From: Peribacillus sp044761985
Lineage (GTDB): Bacteria; Bacillota; Bacilli; Bacillales; DSM-1321
Assembly (NCBI RefSeq): GCF_044761985.1
Contig: NZ_JBIWDK010000001.1
Coordinates: 186,001-250,000 of the forward strand
Direction of reading: 5' to 3'
Length of the DNA stretch: 64,000 nt
Part shown: positions 33,311 to 42,390 of the stretch, piece by piece
How the letters are laid out: each line of letters starts with the position of its first letter
Position numbering within the stretch: position 1 is the first letter of the stretch
Position numbers and translations under genes: made by a program
Notes under the pieces: generated by a model
Database searches by the model: none
What the model saw: only the letters and a program-made list of their open reading frames with translations
Told to the model about the DNA's origin: nothing

Positions 33311-34243
33311 ATGGAAATGGTACTTTCTTTTCTACCGAAAAAACTATGCGCACATCTCCAAGGGATGACCCCGATGATGATAGAAAAAATAGAAGAGCTG
33401 AGGATTCGAGTCGGCAGGCCGTTAGAAGTGATAGTAGGGGGAAATCCTTTCTTTTTCCCTTATGAAGTGACCCCGAGTGATGCAGAGCAATTACTGAATT
33501 CTATAGGCCAATTTTCGCTATATACGCTAGAAGAAGAATTAAAGCGCGGTTATATCACCATTGCCGGGGGACATCGTGTAGGACTAGCGGGCAAGGTCAT
33601 ACTGGAAAATGGGATGGTCAAGGCGATAAGGGATATCTCTTCCTTTAATATTCGGGTAGCACGTGAAAAGATAGGGGCAGCTGAACCACTCACGGCTTAT
33701 TTATATAATGGGGAATGGCAGCATACCCTTTTAATCGGTGCCCCCCAGTCAGGGAAAACGACCATTTTGCGTGATATTGCCAGAATGATCTCGAGTGGAA
33801 TCGATCGGAAGGGCATCCCTCCTCAAAAAGTGGGGATTGTGGATGAACGATCGGAAATAGCTGGTTGTGTTCATGGAGTTCCTCAACTTGAATTCGGCCC
33901 AAGGGTGGATGTCCTTGATGGCTGCCCCAAAGCGGAAGGGATGATGATGATGATTCGTTCTATGTCCCCGGATGTATTGGTTGTGGATGAAATTGGACGG
34001 GCAGAGGATACACAAGCGGTACTCGAAGCCGTAAATGCAGGAATTAAACTGATCATCACTACGCATGGCCATACACTGGAGGAAGTGAAAAAACGTCCTT
34101 TTGTATCGGAAATCTTAAGACAGAATATTTTTGAACGCTTTATTGAATTACAAAGAAGTAAGACAGGAGACCGGAGTTATAGGGTGTTCGATGCGGCGGG
34201 TGGCCAATTATTCTTAGGTGGAGCCGTGAGTCCTCATGTTTAA
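33311..34243 (+). CDS. spoIIIAA: Stage III sporulation ATPase SpoIIIAA
   Basis: 310 residues. RecA/secretion-type ATPase with Walker A IGAPQSGKTTILRD and Walker B VLVVDEIGRAED; N-terminal region YTLEEELKRGYITIAGGHRVGLAGKV is typical. It powers the SpoIIIA-SpoIIQ channel between mother cell and forespore, acting in the mother-cell cytoplasm. ATG 33311 follows AGGAGGATTGCCTAA. The B. subtilis gene yqhV, normally between efp and spoIIIAA, is absent. Confidence 0.97.
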   Translation: MEMVLSFLPKKLCAHLQGMTPMMIEKIEELRIRVGRPLEVIVGGNPFFFPYEVTPSDAEQLLNSIGQFSLYTLEEELKRGYITIAGGHRVGLAGKVILENGMVKAIRDISSFNIRVAREKIGAAEPLTAYLYNGEWQHTLLIGAPQSGKTTILRDIARMISSGIDRKGIPPQKVGIVDERSEIAGCVHGVPQLEFGPRVDVLDGCPKAEGMMMMIRSMSPDVLVVDEIGRAEDTQAVLEAVNAGIKLIITTHGHTLEEVKKRPFVSEILRQNIFERFIELQRSKTGDRSYRVFDAAGGQLFLGGAVSPHV

Positions 34244-34751
34244 GATGATTGGAGCGGCCATCATTATTTTAGCCACAACATGGGCGGGCTTTGAAGCCGC
34301 CAAGAAATTGAGTATGCGCCCCCGCCAGTTACGTCAACTGAAAGTCGCCATGCAATCGCTTGAAGCTGAAATCATGTATGGGCAGACCCCTTTGAAAGAA
34401 GCAGCCCAGAAGCTCTCCAAGCAAATGCCAAAACCACTTTCCCACTTTTTCCATACGTTTGCCAATCGACTTGAATCAGGCGAAACCACTGTAAAAGAGG
34501 CTTGGGACGCTAGCTTGAAAAAGATATGGCAGTCCCTTGCTTTAAAGCAAGGGGAGTTTGAAATCCTATCTCAGTTCGGTGAAACCCTCGGGAGAAGTGA
34601 TAAATATCATCAGCAAAAACAAATCATGCTAACGATGGCACACTTGGAACGGGAAGAGAACGATGCACTGGAACGACAGGGAAAGTATGAAAAGATGATG
34701 AAGAGCCTAGGCTTTTTATCAGGATTATTATTAATCATTTTGCTGATGTAG
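34236..34751 (+). CDS. spoIIIAB: Stage III sporulation protein SpoIIIAB
   Basis: 171 residues; one N-terminal and one C-terminal hydrophobic segment around a helical domain, resembling half of a GspF-type platform. Contains the typical RPRQLRQLKVAMQSLEAEIMYGQTPL. Starts eight bases inside spoIIIAA, so coupled. Probably the platform partner of SpoIIIAA. Confidence 0.95.
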   Translation: MFKMIGAAIIILATTWAGFEAAKKLSMRPRQLRQLKVAMQSLEAEIMYGQTPLKEAAQKLSKQMPKPLSHFFHTFANRLESGETTVKEAWDASLKKIWQSLALKQGEFEILSQFGETLGRSDKYHQQKQIMLTMAHLEREENDALERQGKYEKMMKSLGFLSGLLLIILLM

Positions 34752-34773
34752 GGCATATGCGGGAGGGATAAAC

Positions 34774-34977
34774 ATGGGCATTGATGTGGACATCATATTC
34801 AAGATAGCGGGTGTGGGGCTTGTCGTGGCGTTTCTTCATACGATTCTCGATCAGGTAGGGAAAAAGGAATATGCTCAGTGGGTGACACTTTTTGGCTTTA
34901 TCTATATTTTGTTTATGGTAGCTTCCGTGGTAGAGGATCTATTTCAAAAAATTAAGTCCGTATTCCTATTCCAGTAA
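34774..34977 (+). CDS. spoIIIAC: Stage III sporulation protein SpoIIIAC
   Basis: 67 residues, two membrane helices (FKIAGVGLVVAFLHTILDQVGK; WVTLFGFIYILFMVASVVEDLF). Small integral membrane part of the SpoIIIA complex. ATG 34774 with GGGAGGG upstream. Confidence 0.95.
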   Translation: MGIDVDIIFKIAGVGLVVAFLHTILDQVGKKEYAQWVTLFGFIYILFMVASVVEDLFQKIKSVFLFQ

Positions 34978-34991
34978 AGGGGGTAATCGCG

Positions 34992-35381
34992 ATTGAAATC
35001 ATAAAAATCGTCGGAATTGCCCTAGTAGCCACCTTTTTAGCCTTGATAGTCAAGGAGCAGAAGCCAAATTTTGCTTTTTTGTTAGTCGTTTTTGTAGGTT
35101 GTACAATCTTTCTCTTTCTGGCGGATAAAATATACGAAATCATTTTGATGCTTGAAAAGATAGCTGTGAATGCGAATGTCAATACAGTTTATTTAGAGAC
35201 AATCTTGAAAATTATCGGAATTGCTTATATCGCTGAATTTGCTTCTCAAATCACAAAAGATGCAGGTCAAGGGTCATTAGCTTCCAAAATAGAACTGAGC
35301 GGGAAGATTTTGATCTTGGCCATGGCCATTCCCATTTTGACGGTCATTATCGAAACGGTAATACAGATGCTCCCTAGTTAA
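34992..35381 (+). CDS. spoIIIAD: Stage III sporulation protein SpoIIIAD, AUU start
   Basis: 129 residues from ATT 34992: IEIIKIVGIALVATFLALIVKEQK..., which aligns with the N terminus of known SpoIIIAD including the first membrane helix. AAAGGGGG lies eight bases before this ATT. No ATG, GTG or TTG occurs in frame between the spoIIIAC stop (34975-34977) and TTG 35043; starting at 35043 would remove most of helix 1 and has no ribosome site. ATC 34986 is a weaker option. Four helices in total. Membrane component of the feeding-tube complex. Confidence 0.85.
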   Translation: MEIIKIVGIALVATFLALIVKEQKPNFAFLLVVFVGCTIFLFLADKIYEIILMLEKIAVNANVNTVYLETILKIIGIAYIAEFASQITKDAGQGSLASKIELSGKILILAMAIPILTVIIETVIQMLPS

Positions 35382-35415
35382 TGGACTATTCCAACTAGTC
35401 AATTGAGGTGAATGT

Positions 35416-36663
35416 ATGAAGCGGCAGATGCCTTTCTTATTCTTCCTATTCGTTTTATTCTTTTTCCTGCATACATCTGTTGGACATGCTGCCGAAAATG
35501 GTGAAATCAAGAATGAGCCCATTAAGCAATCTGAGGAAGAACAGACATGGAGGGATAACCAGGAACCAATCATGCAATCAGAACTGGTACAAGCCCAAAT
35601 TGAAAGATTAGGCGTTGACGAGCTCAAGCAATATTGGGATGACATCGTAACGGAATATGGCGGTTTCTTACCGGAAAGCCAAAAGGGTAGTTTTATGGAT
35701 TTTGTGAGCGGTGAGAAGAAATTTTCATTCGAACAATGGTTTAAAGGCATAATGAAATTCGTCTTTCATGAACTCCTTGTAAACGGTAAATTACTGGGAT
35801 CGCTTATTCTTTTGACCGTGTTCAGCATGTTTCTGCAAGCACTACAGAATGCTTTTGAACAGAGCTCAGTGAGTAAGGTGGCCTATGCGATCGTTTATAT
35901 GGTATTGATCATATTGGCACTGAATAGTTTCCATGTGGCCATTGAATATACAAAAGATACGATTGATCTAATGATTTCCTTTCTAATGGCGCTCCTACCT
36001 TTGTTATTAGCTTTAATAGCGGCTTCAGGTGGTCTTGTATCCGCTGCATTCTTTCATCCAATCTTAATGTTCCTGATGAATACCAGTGGGATCTTGATCC
36101 AATATGTCGTCCTGCCTCTCTTATTCTTCGCTGCCATTTTAAGTATTGTCAGCACATTGTCTGAACATTACAAAGTGACCCAACTCGCGCAATTGCTTCG
36201 TAATTTTGCTATCGGGATTCTGGGTGCCTTCATGACGATATTTCTCGGTGTGATTTCCGTCCAGGGTGCCTCATCCGCCGTTGCCGATGGAGTGACGATC
36301 AGGACGGCAAAATTCATTACCGGTAATTTCATTCCGGTGATAGGGCGTATGTTCACTGATGCGACGGATACAGTCATTAGTGCATCAGTCCTTCTTAAAA
36401 ATACGGTGGGCTTGGCAGGTGTCGTCATCCTTCTGCTCATCATTGCTTTCCCGGCCATAAAGATCTTAATGATCGCTTTTGTCTATAAGTTGGCTGCCAG
36501 TCTTTTGCAACCACTTGGAGGAGGACCCGTCATCAATTGTCTCGACATTATCAGTAAGAGTATGATTTATATTTTTGCAGCGCTGGCCATCGTATCTCTC
36601 ATGTTCTTTTTATGCATCACCGTAATTATCGCAGCCGGGAATATAACGCTGATGGTCCGCTAG
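35416..36663 (+). CDS. spoIIIAE: Stage III sporulation protein SpoIIIAE
   Basis: 415 residues: a signal peptide (FLFFLFVLFFFLHTSVGHAAE), an outer domain of ~100 residues and about eight membrane helices. The polytopic core of the SpoIIIA complex. ATG 35416 follows GAGGTGAATGT. Confidence 0.96.
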   Translation: MKRQMPFLFFLFVLFFFLHTSVGHAAENGEIKNEPIKQSEEEQTWRDNQEPIMQSELVQAQIERLGVDELKQYWDDIVTEYGGFLPESQKGSFMDFVSGEKKFSFEQWFKGIMKFVFHELLVNGKLLGSLILLTVFSMFLQALQNAFEQSSVSKVAYAIVYMVLIILALNSFHVAIEYTKDTIDLMISFLMALLPLLLALIAASGGLVSAAFFHPILMFLMNTSGILIQYVVLPLLFFAAILSIVSTLSEHYKVTQLAQLLRNFAIGILGAFMTIFLGVISVQGASSAVADGVTIRTAKFITGNFIPVIGRMFTDATDTVISASVLLKNTVGLAGVVILLLIIAFPAIKILMIAFVYKLAASLLQPLGGGPVINCLDIISKSMIYIFAALAIVSLMFFLCITVIIAAGNITLMVR

Positions 36664-36679
36664 GAAGGATGAAGTGTGA

Positions 36680-37294
36680 GTGAGCTTTTTAGCTGGTTGG
36701 ATAACAAATATTATCGTATTTGTATTGCTGGCAACCGTGATCGATATGCTGCTTCCCAGTTCAGCACTGCAAAAATATGCAAAAATGGTCATCGGACTAT
36801 TATTGATCGCGATAATTCTTACTCCAATTTTGGGACTATTTCATACGGATTTTGATAAAATTCTTTCCACTGTGACAAGTGAATTTGAAAACCCAAATAA
36901 AAAAGATTTAGGAAATTTAACAGAAATGAAGAAAAAAGAAATACAAGCTACCCAAGGTGCATATATTTTAGAACAAATGGCTGTTGACCTACAGACAGAA
37001 GTGGAAGAGGAGTTGGTGGAGGAGTACCAAGTGAAGATCAGTTCGATTGAAGTCGGAGTCACGAATGAAGAAAGTCCGAGCTTAGAAGAACTACAGCATA
37101 TCAATATTTCATTGGAGGAGGCGGAAAAAAGAGACTCATCCTCCGCGATAGAGACGGTGGCTAAGGTGGACATCAGCACCCGGGAAAAGACCACACCTAC
37201 TATGTTGAACCTCGAAGCCGTCAAGAAGTTTCTGGCAGCAAGTTGGTCTGTCGATGAAGAAATCATTGAAATCGCCGGGGAGAGGAGTGACTGA
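36680..37294 (+). CDS. spoIIIAF: Stage III sporulation protein SpoIIIAF
   Basis: 204 residues from GTG 36680 (GGAAGG upstream, a somewhat long spacing). Two N-terminal membrane helices, then a soluble domain with a ring-building fold (residues ~90-200). SpoIIIAF, AG and AH form stacked rings in the intermembrane space. Confidence 0.94.
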   Translation: MSFLAGWITNIIVFVLLATVIDMLLPSSALQKYAKMVIGLLLIAIILTPILGLFHTDFDKILSTVTSEFENPNKKDLGNLTEMKKKEIQATQGAYILEQMAVDLQTEVEEELVEEYQVKISSIEVGVTNEESPSLEELQHINISLEEAEKRDSSSAIETVAKVDISTREKTTPTMLNLEAVKKFLAASWSVDEEIIEIAGERSD

Positions 37295-37297
37295 GAT

Positions 37298-37969
37298 ATG
37301 AATAAAGATAAGGGTCCATTATCCTGGCTAAACAAACTATTGAACAAAGATCCGGACCAAAAAGATCCGCAAGATAAAAAACCTTCGATGTATATCTATG
37401 CCTTAATTGTTGTCCTTTTGGGTGTGGGAATCATGATGGCCGGGAATCTATTGACCACCACGAACCAAGCCGGGAAGATAACGGGCGATAAAGCGGTATT
37501 CAGTAATAATAAGCAGGAAGAAGAGGATGTGGAAACATTCGGTCAGAAAAACCAGACCGACTTCAAGTCGACAAAAGATTATGAAGTATACCTGGCGAAC
37601 GAAATGAAGGAAGCCCTGGAATCCATTGTAGGTGTGGAGGATGTAAAAGTCGTAATCTATGTGGATGCATCCGAGAAAAAAGTCTATGAAAGAAATAAAA
37701 CCACTCAAAAACAAGTGACTCAAGAAACCGACCAGGAAGGCGGAAAAAGAACCGTCGAAGACACCTCGGTAGATGAACAGCTTGTCCTGATTAAAAACGG
37801 GGAAAAAGAGGGACCAATCATTTCCGAAACCCAAAAGCCAAGCGTACGAGGGGTCCTCGTTGTCGCTAAAGGGGCAGATAATATACAAATTAAGAAATGG
37901 ATTGTCGAAGCTGTAACACGCTCGCTTGATGTGTCAAGTCACCGGGTTTCTGTCATGCCTAAAAAATAA
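37298..37969 (+). CDS. spoIIIAG: Stage III sporulation protein SpoIIIAG
   Basis: 223 residues. One membrane helix (about 31-47), then the RBM ring-building domain with AMKEALESIVGVEDVKVVIYVDASEKK and a C-terminal RGVLVVAKGADNIQIKKWIVEAVTRSLDV. Forms a large ring channel. Begins three bases after spoIIIAF. Confidence 0.96.
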   Translation: MNKDKGPLSWLNKLLNKDPDQKDPQDKKPSMYIYALIVVLLGVGIMMAGNLLTTTNQAGKITGDKAVFSNNKQEEEDVETFGQKNQTDFKSTKDYEVYLANEMKEALESIVGVEDVKVVIYVDASEKKVYERNKTTQKQVTQETDQEGGKRTVEDTSVDEQLVLIKNGEKEGPIISETQKPSVRGVLVVAKGADNIQIKKWIVEAVTRSLDVSSHRVSVMPKK

Positions 37970-37983
37970 GGGGGAAAACGAAC

Positions 37984-38568
37984 ATGTTATTGAAAAAACA
38001 AACGGTTTGGTTATTGACGATGTTAAGTCTAGTAGTGGTGCTCTCGGTCTACTATTTAACGGCTCCTGAAGAAAATGCAGCAGATTTGCCGGCAACGGAA
38101 GAACAAAAAAATCAGACAGAAAGTCAAACGGAAAGCAAAGGAGACAGTAAAGAAGAAAGCAAAAAGGAAACGGAGACTTCCACAGGGGATAATGGTTCTT
38201 CTGTAACCATTGCTTCCGGTGACGAATTTGAGGCATTAAGAATGCAAATTGAGGACGAACGTGCGAAATTGAATGAAGAGTTAACGGTTAAAATGGGGGA
38301 TACCGATCTATCCGCTGAAGAAAGAGATGAAGCTTATGCTAAAATCGAACAATTAAGTGAAACGAAAGTGAAGGAAAATATCATTGAAAACTTAATTGTA
38401 GCGATGGATTATAATGCTGCGCTTGTCCGGGTTGATGGAACGGATGTAAAAGTGAGTGTAAAAGCTGATAAACAAACGAAGACGGAAGCTAATAACATCA
38501 TACGCCTTGTACGTAAAGAAGTGGAGAATGCACAAAATGTAGTCGTGAATTTCCAACCGGAAAAATAA
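37984..38568 (+). CDS. spoIIIAH: Stage III sporulation protein SpoIIIAH
   Basis: 194 residues. One N-terminal helix (TVWLLTMLSLVVVLSVYYL), a Glu/Ser/Lys-rich linker (NQTESQTESKGDSKEES), and a C-terminal YscJ-like ring domain that binds SpoIIQ across the intermembrane space. Last gene of the operon. ATG 37984 follows AAGGGGGAAAACGAAC. Confidence 0.96.
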   Translation: MLLKKQTVWLLTMLSLVVVLSVYYLTAPEENAADLPATEEQKNQTESQTESKGDSKEESKKETETSTGDNGSSVTIASGDEFEALRMQIEDERAKLNEELTVKMGDTDLSAEERDEAYAKIEQLSETKVKENIIENLIVAMDYNAALVRVDGTDVKVSVKADKQTKTEANNIIRLVRKEVENAQNVVVNFQPEK

Positions 38569-39160
38569 TTTTAAAGTGAGTGGAAACTGATACACAACAG
38601 TTTTTCGAAAAAGGAAATATGCATGCTGGTTCTTTTCTTTAGTAGAAAAGGCCTTTTTTTTCGGAAAAAAATGGATGGTCGCGATTTGGTGGTTCCAAAA
38701 AAAGGAGACAAAAAAATAAAAATACCTCCCCTCGGCATTATCCAATGTAATCCCTTTAAAGTAATAAAAAAGGCGGTTTTACATGGTTTTTACCGTTTTA
38801 ATAGGGGGAAATTCCGAATTATATTTTAAAAATAGATTTAAAAAATTCACAATCTTAAGATAAAAGTGTAATATAGAACTGTAAATAGCAAGTCCCAACT
38901 AATCTATCATTGAATATATACAAGCTAATATTGTATGATATTAGAAGCAGGTATTAAAAAATTCAAAACTTCCTGCTAGACATATTTTTTGAGGGATTTA
39001 CTTCTGTTATATTACAGAAGGGATATGTGAAATGTCTTTCGGTGTTTTAAAAGAAACGGCTCCGGTGCTAGAGACGGCAGAGGCCAAAGACGATGGGCAA
39101 ATTACATATACATATTGAATTGTCTCAAATTTCCATTAAATCAGACAAGGGGTGCCTAAA
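38569..39160 (+). other. spoIIIAH-accB intergenic region
   Basis: 592 bases without an established gene. CTTTTCT (38632) and AGAAAAG (38644) with GCC and eight T residues form a weak terminator for spoIIIA. CTTCTGTTATATTACAGAAG (39001-39020) is a near-perfect palindrome. After it comes a 28-codon frame (39032-39118) described separately. The accB promoter is presumably here but not clearly visible. Confidence 0.5.
39032..39118 (+). CDS. Candidate small leader ORF upstream of accB
   Basis: 28 codons, MSFGVLKETAPVLETAEAKDD..., ending 42 bases before accB. AGAAGGG lies about nine bases upstream of the ATG and is part of a 20-bp palindrome (39001-39020), which could hide the ribosome site. Composition is ordinary for coding DNA. 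I do not recognise it; it could be a regulatory leader peptide or chance. Confidence 0.3.
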   Translation: MSFGVLKETAPVLETAEAKDDGQITYTY

Positions 39161-39655
39161 ATGAAGGTCCAAGAAATTCGTGAAATTATTAAGTTAGTCG
39201 ATCAATCTAACATCGGTGAATTTGTTTATGAAAATGAAGGAACCAAAATTTTGCTGAAGAAAACGGAAGCGGGTACAGTAGCTTATCCAGCACCTGCTCA
39301 AGAAGTCGTACAAGCTAAAGCGGCTGTTGAAGTCACACCTACACCAGCAGCCCAGCCAGTAGCTAAAGCGCCAGAAGCAGCAACACCAGCAACTCCTATA
39401 AATGAGCAAGAAAACTTACATAAAATCACATCCCCAATGGTGGGAACGTTCTATCAATCTCCTTCTCCTGATGCTGATGCATACGTGAAAGTAGGCTCCA
39501 AAGTAACGGCGGACAAAATTGTCTGCATCGTGGAAGCTATGAAACTTTTCAATGAAATTGAAGCGGAAGTAAACGGGGAAATTGTAGAAGTACTTGTAAA
39601 AGAAGGCCAACTTGTAGAATATGGTCAACCATTATTTTTAGTAAAGCCTGAATGA
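39161..39655 (+). CDS. accB: Acetyl-CoA carboxylase biotin carboxyl carrier protein
   Basis: 164 residues from ATG 39161 (CAAGGGG eight bases upstream). N-terminal helical region, an Ala/Pro-rich flexible linker (~45-85), and a biotinyl domain with Lys128 in VEAMKLFNEIEAE as the biotin site. Carries CO2 to the carboxyltransferase in the first step of fatty-acid synthesis. Operon accB-accC-yqhY. Confidence 0.97.
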   Translation: MKVQEIREIIKLVDQSNIGEFVYENEGTKILLKKTEAGTVAYPAPAQEVVQAKAAVEVTPTPAAQPVAKAPEAATPATPINEQENLHKITSPMVGTFYQSPSPDADAYVKVGSKVTADKIVCIVEAMKLFNEIEAEVNGEIVEVLVKEGQLVEYGQPLFLVKPE

Positions 39656-39669
39656 GGAGCTGTTTCTAA

Positions 39670-41022
39670 ATGATTAAGAAGGTATTGATTGCAAATCGCG
39701 GTGAAATTGCAGTCCGGATTATTAGGGCTTGCAAGGAGCTTGGTATTGAAACTGTAGCGGTTTATTCAGAAGCCGACAAAGAGGCACTACATGTACAAAT
39801 TGCTGACGAAGCTTACTGCATTGGTCCTAAACTATCAAAAGATAGTTATTTAAATACAACGAACATTATCAGCACAGCCAAGAAAACAGGTGCGGATGCC
39901 ATCCATCCTGGATATGGTTTCCTTGCAGAAAATGCTAACTTTGCGGAGCTATGCCGTGAATGTAATATTATATTCATAGGACCAAGTCCTGAAGCCATCA
40001 ATAAAATGGGAACTAAGGACGTGGCAAGGGAGACCATGCGTAAAGCCGGTGTTCCTATCGTACCAGGTTCAAAAGGAATCATTAAGGACACGGATGAAGG
40101 TGTGGCACTTGCCAAGGAAATGGGTTACCCAGTCATCATTAAAGCTACAGCTGGTGGCGGCGGTAAAGGGATCCGTGTTGCGAGAACGGAAGAAGAGCTC
40201 GTCAAAGGCATTAATATAACGCAACAAGAGGCAGCAACGGCCTTCGGCAACCCGGGCGTATATATTGAAAAGTATATAGAGGACTTCCGTCATGTTGAAA
40301 TTCAGGTGATGGCTGATAACCACGGGAATGCCATTCATTTAGGAGAGCGTGACTGCTCGGTTCAACGACGTTTACAAAAGCTTGTTGAAGAAACACCATC
40401 TCCGGCCCTTGATGGGGAGACACGTGCGGAAATGGGACAAGCTGCCGTTACAGCTGCTCTTGCCGTTAATTATTCCGGTGCAGGTACGGTGGAATTCATT
40501 TATGATTATGTGAATAGGAAGTACTATTTCATGGAAATGAATACACGTATCCAAGTGGAACATCCTGTTACGGAAATGGTCACAGGTGTAGACTTGATTA
40601 AAGAACAAATCAAAGTCGCTTCTGGCGATAAGCTTTCTCTTTCACAGGAGGAAGTGACCTTTAACGGTTGGTCAATCGAATGCAGGATCAATGCGGAAAA
40701 TCCTGAAAAGAATTTCATGCCTTCCGCAGGGAAAATCCAGATGTATTTACCACCAGGTGGATATGGCGTCCGTGTGGATTCTGCAGCATACCCAGGATAT
40801 ACAATACCGCCATATTACGATTCCATGATTGCTAAATTAATTGTCCATGCACCGACAAGAGAAGAAGCAATCGAGAAAATGAAACGAGCTTTAGGCGAGT
40901 TTGTCATTGAGGGAATTAAGACTACAATTCCTTTCCATATTAAGTTACTTCAGCATGAACAATTTGTTTCTGGAGAATTTAATACCAAATTCCTTGAAAT
41001 TTATGATGTAATGAACTCATAA
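39670..41022 (+). CDS. accC: Acetyl-CoA carboxylase biotin carboxylase
   Basis: 450 residues. ATP-grasp enzyme: N-terminal KVLIANRGEIAVRIIRACKELG, glycine-rich KATAGGGGKGIRVA, EKYIEDFRHVEIQV, and the catalytic MNTRIQVEHPVTEMVTG. Carboxylates biotin on AccB using bicarbonate and ATP. Starts 14 bases after accB. Confidence 0.98.
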   Translation: MIKKVLIANRGEIAVRIIRACKELGIETVAVYSEADKEALHVQIADEAYCIGPKLSKDSYLNTTNIISTAKKTGADAIHPGYGFLAENANFAELCRECNIIFIGPSPEAINKMGTKDVARETMRKAGVPIVPGSKGIIKDTDEGVALAKEMGYPVIIKATAGGGGKGIRVARTEEELVKGINITQQEAATAFGNPGVYIEKYIEDFRHVEIQVMADNHGNAIHLGERDCSVQRRLQKLVEETPSPALDGETRAEMGQAAVTAALAVNYSGAGTVEFIYDYVNRKYYFMEMNTRIQVEHPVTEMVTGVDLIKEQIKVASGDKLSLSQEEVTFNGWSIECRINAENPEKNFMPSAGKIQMYLPPGGYGVRVDSAAYPGYTIPPYYDSMIAKLIVHAPTREEAIEKMKRALGEFVIEGIKTTIPFHIKLLQHEQFVSGEFNTKFLEIYDVMNS

Positions 41023-41051
41023 TGTAAAGGAAGACAGGAGGTGCTTTTAGA

Positions 41052-41465
41052 ATGAGTGAATTGGAAGGCAAGTTACTCGAAATGGATGAATACAATAGTG
41101 GACTTGGTAAAGTTGAGATTGCACCTGAGGTTATAGAAGTTATCGCGGGTATTGCTGCATCGGAAGTGGAAGGTGTAGCACATATGCGGGGGAATTTTGC
41201 GACAGGCGTAGTAGAAAAGCTTGGCAAGAAGAACCACGGCAAAGGTGTTAAAGTAGACTTAACAGGTGAAACGATCAAAGTCGATCTATATTGTGTGATG
41301 AAATTTGGTGTGTCTATTCCGAAAATTGCACAGGAAGTTCAAGACAATATTCGTGAAGCGTTACTAAATATGACTGCTATCGACGCGGGAGAAGTAAACA
41401 TTCATGTTGTTGGAATAGCTTTCGAAAATGCAAAAAATGAAACGGATTACGAGCAAGAAGTGTAA
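41052..41465 (+). CDS. yqhY: Asp23/Gls24 family protein YqhY
   Basis: 137 residues with the DUF322 core IAPEVIEVIAGIAASEVEGVAHMRG. Linked to accBC throughout Bacillus; in B. subtilis its loss perturbs acetyl-CoA carboxylase activity. The exact mechanism is not known. GGAGGTGC precedes the ATG. Confidence 0.93.
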   Translation: MSELEGKLLEMDEYNSGLGKVEIAPEVIEVIAGIAASEVEGVAHMRGNFATGVVEKLGKKNHGKGVKVDLTGETIKVDLYCVMKFGVSIPKIAQEVQDNIREALLNMTAIDAGEVNIHVVGIAFENAKNETDYEQEV

Positions 41466-41490
41466 TCGGCATCATTCTAACTAAAACCTG

Positions 41491-41523
41491 CAAAAACCCG
41501 ACTATATGTCGGGTTTTTGTTTT
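41491..41523 (+). terminator. Terminator of accB-accC-yqhY
   Basis: CAAAAACCCGAC and GTCGGGTTTTTG form a 12-bp stem around TATAT-like loop bases, followed by TTTTG. Confidence 0.9.
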
Positions 41524-41930
41524 GAGTCTTTATTCAATGAATCCATCCCGCTCTCATAATATTCTGTTATACGAACATAATAAGGCGGTGTATGGAAGTT
41601 TCCCTTTAATTTACGTGGGTTTTCTGTTAGAGTGTAAAAGATGAAATATGATCATGAAAGCTAAGCAGGGACTTTTGGCAGTTTCGAAAAAATATAACAT
41701 GATCCGTTGTACAAAAGTTAAATGGCGAAACATCCATTTAACGTGAATCCTCATGAGAAATTGCATAGAGGTTCATGTCATGGAGAGTATTTTGACGTTT
41801 TTGTTAGCGGAAAATAGATGAATCTATAGAAATTACGATAAAGAACTTAATATTTTCGATAAATTGTTGATTATTGTTCGTCTGTACTAGCATTTTCATA
41901 TATAATAGTAGATGTCAAAGGAGTAAGATT
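41524..41930 (+). other. yqhY-nusB intergenic region
   Basis: About 400 bases with no coding frame. GTTAAATGG (41717-41725) and CCATTTAAC (41734-41742) form a nine-bp inverted repeat. TATAAT at 41901-41906 is a likely -10 for nusB, but no good -35 is seen (TTGTTC lies 21 bases upstream). Confidence 0.45.
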
Positions 41931-42323
41931 ATGAAAAGAAGAGTAGCCCGTGAAAAATCCCTTCAAGCACTATACCAAATAGATATCGCCAAGTCAGAAC
42001 CGGAAGAAGCTATGGAAAGTGTGCTGAACGGTGCACCCACTGACGAGTATTTCGAAACATTAGTTACAGGGATAGCGGAAAAGCGTGAACAGATTGATGG
42101 AATGATCAGAGATAATTTGGAAAACTGGACATTGGAAAGACTCGCAAATATCGATCGGAATCTACTGCGTATCGCAGTTTATGAAATGATCCATTGTGAT
42201 GATGTCCCGGTAAGTGTTGCGATGAATGAAGCTATTGAAATTGCTAAGAAATTCGGTGATGACCAATCAAGCAGCTTTGTGAATGCCGTTTTATCCAAAG
42301 TCAAAGAAAAAGTCGGCAACTAA
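41931..42323 (+). CDS. nusB: Transcription antitermination factor NusB
   Basis: 130 residues from ATG 41931 (AAAGGAGTAAG upstream); the longer frame to 41874 runs through the promoter. All-helical NusB with MKRRVAREKSLQALYQID and the C-terminal AIEIAKKFGDDQSSSFVNAVLSKV. With NusE it binds boxA RNA to allow full rRNA transcription. Confidence 0.97.
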   Translation: MKRRVAREKSLQALYQIDIAKSEPEEAMESVLNGAPTDEYFETLVTGIAEKREQIDGMIRDNLENWTLERLANIDRNLLRIAVYEMIHCDDVPVSVAMNEAIEIAKKFGDDQSSSFVNAVLSKVKEKVGN

Positions 42324-42390
42324 AGCTATTTTAGGTACTGATGGGTCTCCGCAATTTCTTTAGCGAAAGTTAACTTGGGAGGAACTACAC

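Noticed and set aside
38623..38829. 68-codon ORF after spoIIIAH
   Set aside because: Begins inside terminator-like sequence, has low-complexity Lys/Phe/Ile composition, and no ribosome site of quality.
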